Assembly (NCBI GenBank): GCA_016212965.1
Contig: JACRDA010000030.1
Location: 1 to 64,000, forward strand
Reading direction: 5' to 3'
DNA length: 64,000 nt
Source of the DNA: Myxococcales bacterium
GTDB lineage: Bacteria; Myxococcota_A; Polyangia; Polyangiales; Polyangiaceae
The translations under genes and the position numbers were made by a program. Within the stretch, counting starts at the first letter, position 1. Every line of letters starts with the position of its first letter. Below the pieces are notes generated by a model. It was not told the DNA's origin. It saw nothing but the letters and a program-made list of their open reading frames with translations, and did not search any database. Positions 10,963 through 20,723 of this stretch are shown here, piece by piece.

Positions 10963-11297
10963 CCGGCCCGGCCGATCTCGGCGCCCTCGCGCCCATCGTG
11001 GATGGGCTCGCCGACGCGATCGCAAAGCGCATCGCCGCCCTGCTCGGCGCACCGTCGCCCGCCCGCCTCGACGTGCGTGCCGCGGCCGAGCGAATAGGGT
11101 GCGGCCCGCGTGCCATCCTCGACGCTCGCCGCCACGGCGAGCTCGAGGGCGTGCGCGTTGGGCGCGGCTGGCGCTTCGACCTCGCCGAGGTGGACCGCTG
11201 GGCGGGCTCGCGGAGCGCCGCGAAGCTCGCGACCGCTGGGCTCGACGCCCGCGCCATCGTCGCGGCGAGCCTGCCGCGTCGCTCGAGGGCAACGTGA
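10959..11297 (+). CDS. Excisionase/MerR-like DNA-binding protein
   Basis: LDVRAAAERIGCGPRAILDARRHGELEGVRVGRGWRFDLAEVDRWAG resembles HTH_17/excisionase fold; GTGA overlap. Confidence 0.65.
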   Translation: MTGPADLGALAPIVDGLADAIAKRIAALLGAPSPARLDVRAAAERIGCGPRAILDARRHGELEGVRVGRGWRFDLAEVDRWAGSRSAAKLATAGLDARAIVAASLPRRSRAT

Positions 11298-11521
11298 GCG
11301 TCCCCGCCGTCGCGTTGACGCCGGCCCTGGCGGCGCACGCCGCCGTGGTCCGCAGCGCCAGCGATCTGCGCCGGCTGCTCCGTCGCGACGCGCGTCCGAT
11401 CGCCGTCGGCGGCGCGGCAGCGCGGCTCGCAGCAGCCTGCGACCGGGGTACGTCGGCGGTCGCCGATCTGCGGCGCATCGCCGTGCGAGCGGCCGAGCGC
11501 TCCCTCCGAGGTGCCGCGTGA
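11294..11521 (+). CDS. Small hypothetical element protein
   Basis: GTGA overlaps at both ends, 75 aa. Confidence 0.55.
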   Translation: MSVPAVALTPALAAHAAVVRSASDLRRLLRRDARPIAVGGAAARLAAACDRGTSAVADLRRIAVRAAERSLRGAA

Positions 11522-11928
11522 CGCGCCCCCGCGAAGCGCTCGCCGTCGTCGTGCGCGAGCTCGTCAACCTCGGAGCCCGGCCGTGGCGACTGCCCGGCCT
11601 GCGGTGTCGCTCCGTCGTCCGCATCCCGGGCCGGCGCGGGCTGTCCCTTGCGGCGACGGTCTACAGCTCGGAGCCGACGATCTTGCGGTTCACCATGGGC
11701 GCTCCCTGCACCTTCGGTGGGCTCGAGGTGTCGCTCCTGCCCGCCGAGCTCGCGCCCATAGCGCCGTGGGTCGCGCGGCTCTGCGTGGCTCGCGCCAACG
11801 GGCTCGACTTGCTGACCGGCCCGGCGGTGCCGCTCGAGGTCCCGTGGTTGGCGCCGAGCAACGTGTGGACGCTCGGCGCCGCCGAAGTGCACGACGCGTG
11901 GGCGCGCGCGCAGCGGTGCGCAGCGTGA
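11518..11928 (+). CDS. Hypothetical element protein, 136 aa
   Basis: GTG start at 11518; stop overlaps the primase GTG start. Confidence 0.6.
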   Translation: MTRPREALAVVVRELVNLGARPWRLPGLRCRSVVRIPGRRGLSLAATVYSSEPTILRFTMGAPCTFGGLEVSLLPAELAPIAPWVARLCVARANGLDLLTGPAVPLEVPWLAPSNVWTLGAAEVHDAWARAQRCAA

Positions 11929-14663
11929 GCGCCGCGGCCGAGTGGGACGACGACGACGCGCCCGAGGCGGGCGACGCGCCCGAGGCGCACATGCGGGCGT
12001 TCCTGCGCTTCCGCGGCGACTCCTACCCCGTCGAGCTGCAGGCGCTCGACTGCCCGGACGGCCGCTACACGGTCAACCGCTTCGCCCACGCCCGCGACGA
12101 GGGCGAGGCCGTGCGCCTGGCCGCCGAGGCCGACGCGTGGGGCGCCCCGGGCGTCTACGTCGTCATGAACGCGGTCGCGCCCGCCGTGGCCACCCGCAGC
12201 GCGCCCGGGCGCTGGCACGTCGCGCGCAAGGGCGAGAGCACGACGGACGCGGACATCACCGCTCGGCTCCTGCTCTTCGTCGACGTCGACGCGCGTCGGC
12301 CACGCGGCACGAGCTCGACGGACGAGGAGCTCGGGGCAGCCCGCGCCGTTGCGTCCCAGATCTCCGAGCGCTTGATTGCGTCGCTCGGGCCCGGCGCTGT
12401 CGCGATGGGCGCGACCGGCAACGGCGCGGCCCTGTTCGTCGCACTCGAATGTCCGGACACGGACCTCCCCGAGGTGAAGGACATCCTCAGCGCGCTCGAC
12501 AAGTCCTACTCCACCGACCGCGTGCACGTGGACCCGAGCGTGTCAGACGCGAAGCGCCTGTGCCCCGCCTTCGGCACCGTGAAGCGCAAGGGCGCGGCGG
12601 GCGTCGCCGAGCGCCCGCATCGCGTGACGAGCTTCCAGGCCCCGGAGTGGGTCACGCGCGTGGGCCTCGAGGCCCTGCGCCGCCTCCGCGACGAGCTCTC
12701 CCCCCCGGCGCCCGCGGCGGCGCCACGGCCTGCTGTTGGGGCACCTGGGCCGGCGCCGGCGGACGACCCCTTCGCGCGGGCGAACGCCGTGCCCGTGGCC
12801 GAGGTGCTCGCCTGGCTCGGCCTGCTCGAGGGCGAGCAGCCCACGTGCCCGGGCTGCCGCGAGGAGGACGGCACGGCGGTCGCCGTAGTCGGCAACGGGG
12901 TGCGGTGCATGCACGCCCGCTGCGCCGCGAAGGGGCACCCAGGCAAGCCCGGCTTCTACAGTGTCGTGGACATCGTCGCCATGGCACGCGGCTGCAAGCC
13001 GATCGAGGCCGTGCGCGAGATCGGCAAGCGCTTCGGCTTCGAGGTGGAGCTCGGGCGCAAGCGCGATCGCGCGGCCCCGGCGGCCGCCGACGACGGGCGC
13101 CCGATCATCCGCGTCGGTGTCGACCTGCACCGCGTGGTGGACGAGGCCGCCGAGGCGCTCGGCGCCGAGCCGAACGCGTACCAGCGGGACGGGCAGCTCG
13201 TGCGCGTGGTGCGCGTCGCGGCCGACGAGGAGACGGCGAAGGACGAGGCCGGGACGCCCTTCATTCGGGAGCTGCCGCTGCCGACGCTCCGGGAGGCCCT
13301 CTCCAAGCGAGCGCAGTGGCTGCGCTACGACGGACGGACCGAAGACTACGTGCCGTGCCTGCCGCCAGAGGCGGTGCTCGCGGCGCTCGCGGCGCGCGGC
13401 TCGTGGCGCTCGGTCCGCCCGATCGTCGGCATCCTCGAGGCGCCATCGGTCCGTCCGGACGGCTCGGTCATCACCACGGCCGGCTACGACGCGGCGACAG
13501 GCTGCCTCTACGACCCGTCGCCCGAGCTCGCCGGGCTGCGCGTCCCCGACCGCCCGACGCAGGACGAGGCGAACGAGGCCCTCGTCGAGCTCTGCGAAGT
13601 GTGGCTCGATTTCCCGTTCGCGAGCGAGCCGCCGCGCATGGTGCCCGTCGCCGCGCTCCTGACGCTCCTCGCCAGGCCGGCGATCCGCGGCTCGTGCCCC
13701 GGGTTCGTGGTCGACGCGCCGACCCGCGGCACGGGTAAGACGCTCGTCAACGATGCCGCCGCCATGATCGCGACCGGCCGCCTCGCGGCGAAGATGTCGT
13801 GGCCTGCCGACGAGGCCGAGCTCGAGAAGGTGCTCGCGTCCTACGCCCTGCGCGGCGCGGCCCTCGTCAACTTCGACAACGTGAGCACGCGCTTCGGCGG
13901 CGGGCCGCTCGACAAGGTGCTGACGTGCGGCGACTTCGTGGAGCTTCGCATTCTCGGCCGCTCCGAGGTTCCAACCCTGCGCTGGCGCGCCATCGTGCTC
14001 GCGAGCGGCAACAACTTGGAGCTCGGGGGCGACACCGCCCGGCGCGTCCTGTGGTGCAGGATGGAGTCGCCGCTCGAGCGGCCCGAGGAGCGCACGGGCT
14101 TCCGGCATCCGAACCTACTCTCGTGGGTCGGCGCGAACCGACCCCGGCTCGTGCGCGCCGCCCTGGTCGTGCTGCGCGCCTACGTGGCCGCAGGGCGTCC
14201 GGACATGCAGCTGGGCCAGTGGGGCAGCTTCGAGGCCTGGGCCGCGCTCGTGCCCCCGGCCATCGCCTTCGCCGGCGGGGCCAACGTGCTCGAGGCCCGC
14301 GCCGTCGCGGCCGGGCACGAGGAGCCGGAGCGGGTCGCCCTCGAGGCGATACTGACGCACTGGCCGCGGCTCGGCGGCGACAAGGGCATGACGGCGCGCG
14401 ACGCGATCGCCCGCCTCTACTCGCCCGAGCGCCTACGGGGGCAGGGAACGCCGGACGGCTTCGACGGGCTCCGCGACGCGATCGAGACCTTGGTGCAGAC
14501 GCAGCCGGGCAGGGCGCCTAGCGCGCGAGCGCTCGGGTACGCACTTCGCCGCCTGCGGGGCCGAGTCGTCGGGATGGCCCTGCTCGACCACGGGAACGCC
14601 CGTGACGGCGTGGCCGTGTGGCTGGTCAAGGACGTGCGCTCGGGCAGCACGAGGTGCGGGTGA
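11925..14663 (+). CDS. Primase-helicase (primase-like N-terminus, CHC2-type zinc finger, P-loop C-terminus)
   Basis: LLFVDVDARRPRG; CPGCREEDGTAVAVVGNGVRCMHARCAAKGHPGKPGFYSVVDIV; Walker A DAPTRGTGKTLVND; LRWRAIVLASGNNLEL. Confidence 0.8.
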   Translation: MSAAAEWDDDDAPEAGDAPEAHMRAFLRFRGDSYPVELQALDCPDGRYTVNRFAHARDEGEAVRLAAEADAWGAPGVYVVMNAVAPAVATRSAPGRWHVARKGESTTDADITARLLLFVDVDARRPRGTSSTDEELGAARAVASQISERLIASLGPGAVAMGATGNGAALFVALECPDTDLPEVKDILSALDKSYSTDRVHVDPSVSDAKRLCPAFGTVKRKGAAGVAERPHRVTSFQAPEWVTRVGLEALRRLRDELSPPAPAAAPRPAVGAPGPAPADDPFARANAVPVAEVLAWLGLLEGEQPTCPGCREEDGTAVAVVGNGVRCMHARCAAKGHPGKPGFYSVVDIVAMARGCKPIEAVREIGKRFGFEVELGRKRDRAAPAAADDGRPIIRVGVDLHRVVDEAAEALGAEPNAYQRDGQLVRVVRVAADEETAKDEAGTPFIRELPLPTLREALSKRAQWLRYDGRTEDYVPCLPPEAVLAALAARGSWRSVRPIVGILEAPSVRPDGSVITTAGYDAATGCLYDPSPELAGLRVPDRPTQDEANEALVELCEVWLDFPFASEPPRMVPVAALLTLLARPAIRGSCPGFVVDAPTRGTGKTLVNDAAAMIATGRLAAKMSWPADEAELEKVLASYALRGAALVNFDNVSTRFGGGPLDKVLTCGDFVELRILGRSEVPTLRWRAIVLASGNNLELGGDTARRVLWCRMESPLERPEERTGFRHPNLLSWVGANRPRLVRAALVVLRAYVAAGRPDMQLGQWGSFEAWAALVPPAIAFAGGANVLEARAVAAGHEEPERVALEAILTHWPRLGGDKGMTARDAIARLYSPERLRGQGTPDGFDGLRDAIETLVQTQPGRAPSARALGYALRRLRGRVVGMALLDHGNARDGVAVWLVKDVRSGSTRCG

Positions 14664-14706
14664 TGCAGGGCATGCGGGACATGTTCGGCACCGCGGCTCC
14701 CCCAAT

Positions 14707-14725
14707 TGGCAGAAGTGTTCTGCCA
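14707..14725. promoter_or_regulatory. Perfect inverted repeat, possible operator
   Basis: TGGCAGAA-GTG-TTCTGCCA; followed at 14743-14755 by TGGGA-ACA-TCCCA. Confidence 0.45.
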
Positions 14726-14884
14726 TCTCGGGCGCGAAGGGTTGGGAACATCCCACTTATCACCAGCATCACCCGCAGCGTGGTGTGCGCAAAGGTAGGT
14801 AGTTTTATGACATGCCCCCCCCATGCCGGCAGTCAACGGCGCAACCTGACCTTGTGTACGTGACTTTCTAGCGGAAAAACCACA

Positions 14885-15508
14885 ATGAAACCGCCTAGCT
14901 CGCCGCGAAAGCTCTCGAAAACGGCCGCGAAACGCGTGGTGGCGCTCGTCGCCGGGGGCGCTACGCAGCGCGACGCGGCCGCGCGGCTCGGGGTGAGCCA
15001 GGCGACCGTCCGCCGCACCCTGGCCCGCGCCGACGCCGAGGGGGGGCCGGTTCTGCGTCGGCGCCGGCAGGACCCGCGCGCCCGCCCCAAGGCGCCCCAC
15101 GGCGGTGGCGCCCAGGCGCCCGGGGCCGGCGCCGCGCCCTTCGACGCCCCGGGGGCCGCCCGAGACGAGGCGCTCGCGCGCCTGCGGCTCCGGCTCGCCG
15201 AGGCGGGCGAGCTCGGCGCGGCAGCGCGCAAGAGCGGCAACGTGAGCGCCTGGGCCGCGACGACGCGCGCGGAGCGCGAGATCGTGCAGGCGATCGCTGC
15301 GCTCGAGGGACCACCGCCGCTGGACCCCGCGCTCGACCCCGCCAACCACGAGGCGCGCGACGCCATGACAGAGCGGCTGCGGGTGATGGTCGAGGACGGC
15401 CGCGCACGCGCCGAGGCCCAGGGCTGCACGCACGCGTGCCCGCGGTGCTGCACGCGCATGGCCGGCCGGGCGACGCCGCCCCCCCCCGCCCCGACGGGTG
15501 CCCCATGA
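14885..15508 (+). CDS. HTH protein, possibly terminase-small-subunit-like
   Basis: KRVVALVAGGATQRDAAARLGVSQATVRRTLARAD HTH; Cys-rich C-terminus CTHACPRCC. Confidence 0.55.
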   Translation: MKPPSSPRKLSKTAAKRVVALVAGGATQRDAAARLGVSQATVRRTLARADAEGGPVLRRRRQDPRARPKAPHGGGAQAPGAGAAPFDAPGAARDEALARLRLRLAEAGELGAAARKSGNVSAWAATTRAEREIVQAIAALEGPPPLDPALDPANHEARDAMTERLRVMVEDGRARAEAQGCTHACPRCCTRMAGRATPPPPAPTGAP

Positions 15509-15903
15509 GCCGCACGAGCCGGATCGGGTCGGTGCACGCGTGGGCAGGTGGCGGGCGCGCCGTGGTCGAGCTGCGCTACATGGGGGACCGAACGGTCACG
15601 TTCGACAGCGACAAGCCGAGCTTCACGCTGTTGTCCGTCGCGATCGAGCGAGCCGAGCGCGAGGCGCGCGAGCATCGGCCCAGCCTGCCCGGTGTCTCGT
15701 CGACGAGGGCGCCCTCGACCCCTGCGGCACCGCCCCCGGCCGTCGTGCGCGTCGAGCCCGTGGTGCGCCAGCCCGAGCCCCCGCCTGCACCCGAGCACGA
15801 CCACGTGGCCGAACTCGCCCCGAGCCTCACTGACGCGCGCGTAGCGGCGTGGGTGACGTGGGCTTCGCGCATCCTGCGCGGCGTCCGACCCTCCACCCTC
15901 TGA
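15505..15903 (+). CDS. Hypothetical element protein
   Basis: ATGA overlap with the upstream ORF; 132 aa. Confidence 0.6.
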   Translation: MSRTSRIGSVHAWAGGGRAVVELRYMGDRTVTFDSDKPSFTLLSVAIERAEREAREHRPSLPGVSSTRAPSTPAAPPPAVVRVEPVVRQPEPPPAPEHDHVAELAPSLTDARVAAWVTWASRILRGVRPSTL

Positions 15904-15927
15904 CCCCCCAACTGGAGAACCGAGACC

Positions 15928-16293
15928 ATGAGCCACGACATTTCTACGCGCTGCGCCGTCGAGCTGCAGATCGCTGCCCTCGAGGGTCGCACCGAACCGC
16001 GGACCGGCAGGCTGACCGAGGCCGAGCGCACCGTCTTCCGATCCATGGTGTCGGTCGTGGTCCGCGAGACCCGGGCTGCCCAGGCCCGCCGCGCGGCCGC
16101 GGCGCGCCGGTTCGAGCTGCCCCCCGAGCTCGCGCGGGTGCTCGCGGCCCTCGGCCCGGCGGCCGCCGCCGCGGGCGCTCGAGCGTATCGAGCCGAGGTG
16201 GCGCGGCGCTCGGCGGTGCCGACTGCGCCGAGCGGTCGAGCCGCGCTGCCGCCGCCGGCGCAGCCCTCGCCCACGAGGGGATGGCTCGCGTGA
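15928..16293 (+). CDS. Hypothetical element protein
   Basis: 121 aa ORF preceded by GGAG-like RBS. Confidence 0.6.
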   Translation: MSHDISTRCAVELQIAALEGRTEPRTGRLTEAERTVFRSMVSVVVRETRAAQARRAAAARRFELPPELARVLAALGPAAAAAGARAYRAEVARRSAVPTAPSGRAALPPPAQPSPTRGWLA

Positions 16294-16664
16294 ACGACCT
16301 CCGCCAAGAGCTCGGCGCAGCGGCGCTGCGGGAGGCCCGTCTCCTGCGCGTGCTCCTCGAGGACCGCGGCGCGCACGTCGCCGCGCAGGAGCTCGCCGCC
16401 GCGATCCACGCGGTCGACGGGCCCGCGCACGAGGCGGCCCGCGTCGAGGTGGCTGCCGCAGGGCGCGCCTTCGTCCACGGCGCTCCCTCGCGCGCCGTGG
16501 TCGAGACCGAGGCCCGAGCGCGCCTCGCCCGAGCGCGAGCGGCGCTCGGGGCCTTCGACCTCGCGCCCCGTGTCGAGCGCGCACTTCAGGCGCTCGAGGC
16601 GTCCGCGCCCGCGGAACACACCACGCAGAGCAGCGGCCGCGGTCGCGGGAAGAAACGAGCATGA
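16281..16664 (+). CDS. Hypothetical element protein
   Basis: 127 aa, overlaps the upstream ORF. Confidence 0.55.
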   Translation: MARVNDLRQELGAAALREARLLRVLLEDRGAHVAAQELAAAIHAVDGPAHEAARVEVAAAGRAFVHGAPSRAVVETEARARLARARAALGAFDLAPRVERALQALEASAPAEHTTQSSGRGRGKKRA

Positions 16665-16732
16665 AGTCCGCCCCGAAACGCGCCGTGAAGAATCGCACCG
16701 CGGGGCACGCCCCCGCAGAACGGACACGAACC

Positions 16733-17476
16733 ATGGATCAGAACACCGAAACCAACGTGGATCACGAGCGCGCCTGCGGACACCTGACCGAAGCGGTCGC
16801 GCGCGGCGGCACGATCTCTCGCGCCTCCTACGAAGCGGCGCTCCACGCGACCGACCTCGCCGCCGAGCCCGTGCGCCGCGAGTCGGCGAACGTGGCGCGC
16901 GACCTGCGCGCGCTCCTCGGCGAGATCGAGGCCGCGCCCATCGCCGACGAGCTCCGCGAGCCGATGCGGGCGCACGTGGTCGCTCACCTCGACGGGCTCG
17001 ACGCCGCGAAGGACGTCGCCGAGCTGGAGAGTGCGAGTCAGCACGGCCTCCGGCTGCTCCGCGCGCTCAGCGAGTCGGACACGCTCGCGCGTGCCATCAC
17101 CTTCAAGCTCGAGCAGGCGGGCTGGGCGACCGACGCGCGCAAGGCCAACGCGGAGGAGGAGGCGACGGCGCAGGCGAATCGCACCTCGCTGGCGCCTTCG
17201 TTCGACGCGCGGCCGCCTCGCCCGCGCCCGTCGCGGACGATTCGAGACGCGATCGTCTTCTGGCCCCTCTCCGAGGTCCGCGAGCTCGCCGCCTACACCG
17301 CTCGCCGCGCCGCCGCGAACGAACGGGCGGCCGCATCGGCGGGCCTCCACAAGCCTTCTCTCGCGCCCGCGCCCGAGGTGCTGCTGGCCGTCTTCGCCAT
17401 GCGCCGCGATCGCGTCATGCGGCGTGTCGCTGCGGCCGAGGCGGCCGAGCGGCAGGGCGCGGGAGCTCGGCCGTGA
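16733..17476 (+). CDS. Hypothetical element protein (longer ORF starts at 16661)
   Basis: Start at MDQNTETNVD preferred because a 25-nt stem-loop leader shared with the gene at 18131 lies just upstream. Confidence 0.55.
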   Translation: MDQNTETNVDHERACGHLTEAVARGGTISRASYEAALHATDLAAEPVRRESANVARDLRALLGEIEAAPIADELREPMRAHVVAHLDGLDAAKDVAELESASQHGLRLLRALSESDTLARAITFKLEQAGWATDARKANAEEEATAQANRTSLAPSFDARPPRPRPSRTIRDAIVFWPLSEVRELAAYTARRAAANERAAASAGLHKPSLAPAPEVLLAVFAMRRDRVMRRVAAAEAAERQGAGARP

Positions 17477-18090
17477 GTCACGAGCGCCGCATGGCCGCTA
17501 GGCGGCTGGCCGAGGGCCGGGTGGAGGCCGATCGAATCGCGGCTGCGCTCGCCGTGCACGGGCCGGCCGCGAGGGCCAGCGTCGCCTACTGCGAGGCGGC
17601 GCTCGCTGCGGCCCAGGCGGTGCCCGAGGGCTACGGCGGCGCCCTCCGCGAGCGCGGCATCAAGCTCCGCGGGGAGTGGCTCGACGTAGCCCGGGCGGCG
17701 CTCGCCCGCCTCGACGGCAGCATCGGCTACAGACCGCGGCCCACGAACGACAGGATCGAGAACCTCGCCAGGGTCGACCCCGGCCACGCGAAGCGCGACA
17801 AGCAGCTGCGCTTCTACGTCGCGGCGATCGCGAAGGCTGCGCTCGAGGGCGGGGCCGCCGCGCTCGAGGTCGCGACGCGCCAGGTGAGCCGCACGCCCGG
17901 CGGCGTGATCGCCATGGGCCCGTCCGTGCGGGCGACGGCCACGCGCCTGCGCGAAAGCGTCGCTCGCGAGCCGCTCGTGAGCTCCGACGATCTCGCACTC
18001 TCCCTCGCCGAGGAGGTTGCCGCGCTCGACGCCGCTGGCCCTTCCGCGGAGGCGCTGCGCGTCGCGCTCGAGCACCGACACCGGCACTGA
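17473..18090 (+). CDS. Hypothetical element protein
   Basis: GTGA overlap; 205 aa. Confidence 0.65.
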   Translation: MSHERRMAARRLAEGRVEADRIAAALAVHGPAARASVAYCEAALAAAQAVPEGYGGALRERGIKLRGEWLDVARAALARLDGSIGYRPRPTNDRIENLARVDPGHAKRDKQLRFYVAAIAKAALEGGAAALEVATRQVSRTPGGVIAMGPSVRATATRLRESVAREPLVSSDDLALSLAEEVAALDAAGPSAEALRVALEHRHRH

Positions 18091-18130
18091 ATCACCGCGG
18101 GGCACGCCCCCGCAGAAACGGACGACCACC

Positions 18131-18274
18131 ATGAACACCGAGAACCTCGTCACCGAGTCCGACCGCCTCAATGCGGACAACCTGGTCCCCCTGCTTCGCG
18201 CCAAGATCGCCAGCGTCGGGGACGCGCCCATCCCGGAGGAGCAACGCGCGGCCGCGCTCGCGCAGCAAGGCTAG
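18131..18274 (+). CDS. Small hypothetical element protein (47 aa)
   Basis: ATG preceded by duplicated stem-loop leader. Confidence 0.5.
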   Translation: MNTENLVTESDRLNADNLVPLLRAKIASVGDAPIPEEQRAAALAQQG

Positions 18275-18293
18275 TTGAAAGGGAACCACCACC

Positions 18294-19957
18294 ATGGCCG
18301 GTGACACGAGCTACGAAATTTCTATCGCAACGAAGGCCCCGGGCCTGGCCGAGACGACGGGCGGCCTGGGCGCGCTCGAGGCGGCGATGAGGCGCGAGCA
18401 GGGCGTCATCAGCAACCTGGACGCGGCCATGCGGCGGCTCGGCAGAGCAGCGCGGCGAGCGGCGACACGCTCTCGCGCATGTCGAGCGCGAACGTCGCGG
18501 CGCAGGGACGGCTCGCGGGCCTCGCCGCGAAGTACGCGAACGCCTCGACCAACGCTAACTCCCTCGTCGCGACGCAGAAGAACGTGTCCGGCTCGGTTGG
18601 GCTCCTCGACACCGTGTTGAAGCGCGGCGCCAGCGGCTCGGGGATGTTGGGGGCGGCGCTCGACAAACTGGCCGAGAAGAGCCCCAAGCTCGCGCGCGTC
18701 ATCCGGGTGGCGATCCAAGTCGGGGCTGCCTTCATTGCGACCACGCGGGCCGTTGCCCACTACGGGATCGAGATCGGCAAGGCGTCGCTCAGCGCCTTCA
18801 AGATGCAGCAGGCGGACCGCATCACCTACGAGGGGCTCTTGCACTCGGAGTCGGCGGCGATGGCGCTCGACAAGCGCGTGACGGGGCTCGCCGACACCTA
18901 CGGCGTCGCGACGAAGGACGTGGGTGGATGGGCTGCGACGCTCATCAAGGCGGGCGTGCGCGGCAAGGAGCTGTCCTCCGCGCTGCACGGCCTCGCCATT
19001 CGGCAGGCCGCGACGGGCGACGCAAGCGAGGCGCTTCAGCCGCTGGTCGACCAGCTCAAGGCGGGCTCGCGGAGCGCGGCTGGCTTCGCCAAGGAGCAAG
19101 AGCGGCTCTTTGGTGGCGCGGCCATCAAGCGTGGGCAGACCTTCGAGGCGGGGATCGACCGCATCAAGCGGCGCTTCGGCGAGATGATGGCGAGCCCGGC
19201 CATGGCCAAGGGCTTCGACGCGGTGTTCGGCAAGATCGAGTCGTTCCTACAGAGCCCGGCGGCGGCGGACTTCGCCACGAAGATCACGGGCACCGTCGGC
19301 AAGGCGCTGGAGCGCCTCCCGGGGTTCATCGACACGGCGTCAGCTGCGCTGCCGAAGCTCGCCGCTGGGTTCGACGTGGCCGTGAGCGCCGCGACCGCGC
19401 TGCTCAATGTCGTAAGCAGCGTCGCGGACGTGGTGAGTCACCCCGGCGAGACCATGATCGAGACGATGCAGCGGAAGAGCAGGGACCGCATCGCTTCGGG
19501 AGAGCCCCTGACCGGCGACCAAACGGCGACCCTGGACAAGTACCGCCAGCAGGGACAAGACGCCGGCGCCGCGCTCGCGCAGGGCGTGGCGTCGGGCATC
19601 TCCGCCAAGCAGAGCGTGGCCACGGCGGCTGCGGCCGGGATGGCGTCGAGCATCACCGCGATCATGAAGTCCGCCCTCGAGATCCACTCTCCCTCGCGGG
19701 TCTTCGCGCGGCTCGGCGCGCAGACGGCCGAGGGCTTCGGCCAGGGCATCGCGGCGAACGACACGCCGGCGCGGGCCGTGCGCGCGATGGTCACCGCGCC
19801 GGCGGCGTCGCCTGCGCCGCGCGGTGGGCGAAGCGTCGTCGTCCACATCGGCAGCATCGTCGGCGTGAAGGACGCGGGCGACGCCGGCGAGCTGCTCGAG
19901 GCACGCATCGCCGACGCGCTCGAGGCCGCTCTCCTGTCCTCCGGAGCAGCAGCATGA
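18294..19957 (+). pseudogene. Tail tape-measure-like protein, split by an apparent frameshift
   Basis: MAGDTSYEISIATKAPGLAET...AAMRRLG in one frame continues as SSAASGDTLSRMSSANVAAQ... in the -1 frame; C-terminal MKSALEIHSPSRVFARLGAQTAEGFGQGIA is typical of tape-measure proteins. Confidence 0.7.
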
Positions 19958-20723
19958 CCACCATCGACGCACAGCAGTTCGCGGCGACCGAGCTCGACCC
20001 GATCACGAACCCGAGCGAGTGGGACTACATCGTGCTGGCCGGCTGCATCTCCCCGGGCGTCGCGACCGTGTCCGGATGCGACGTGCAGTATCGGTGGGAC
20101 GAGCCGCAGTCGAAGGGCTCGAGCGGCTCGGACAGCCCGCGCTCTTCACCGTGACGCTCAAGCTCTGGGCGCCGGCGCACTTCAAGAGGTGGGAGATCTT
20201 CCGCCAGCTCCTGGTGCTGCCCGAGGGCGGCACCGCGAGCCCGAGCGGCGGAGCAGTGCCGGCGACGAGCAACAACCTCGGGCCGCGGTTCGCCCAGACC
20301 GCGACGACCGGCACCACGACCACGGCGATGGCCACGACGACGCGGACGGAGCCGGTGGCGCTCGACATCGAGCACCCGTGGTGCGCGATGCAGGGAATCC
20401 ACTCCGTCGTGCCGGACAAGGTGGGGCAGCCGGTCGGCGACGGGTCGGGTCTCTACACGATCGAGATCACCTTCCGCCAGTACGAGAAGGTCAAGGCCGC
20501 CGGCGGCAAGCCCACTGGCAGCGTCGCGCAGGCCGCGCCCGGCAAGTACACCGGGGCAGGCGCCGGCGGCGGCAGCGGCCCGGTGGACGCCAGCGGCGGC
20601 GACCCGAACGAGTGGGCGACCGTCCCGAACCCCGACGGCGAGGACTATCGGACGCACGAGTGGCCGACCGCTGCCGGCGAGGCCGTTGCGGGCGAGGCTG
20701 CCTCCCTCAAGGAGGACCCATGA
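19954..20723 (+). pseudogene. Tail-associated-like protein, split by an apparent frameshift
   Basis: MTTIDAQQFAATELDPITNPSEWDY...WDEPQSKG continues as LERLGQPALFTVTLKLWAPAHFKRWEIF in the -1 frame. Confidence 0.55.

Noticed and set aside
18294-20723. Programmed -1 frameshifting in tail genes
   Set aside because: No slippery heptamer seen near either shift; single-base loss is simpler, so kept only as an anomaly
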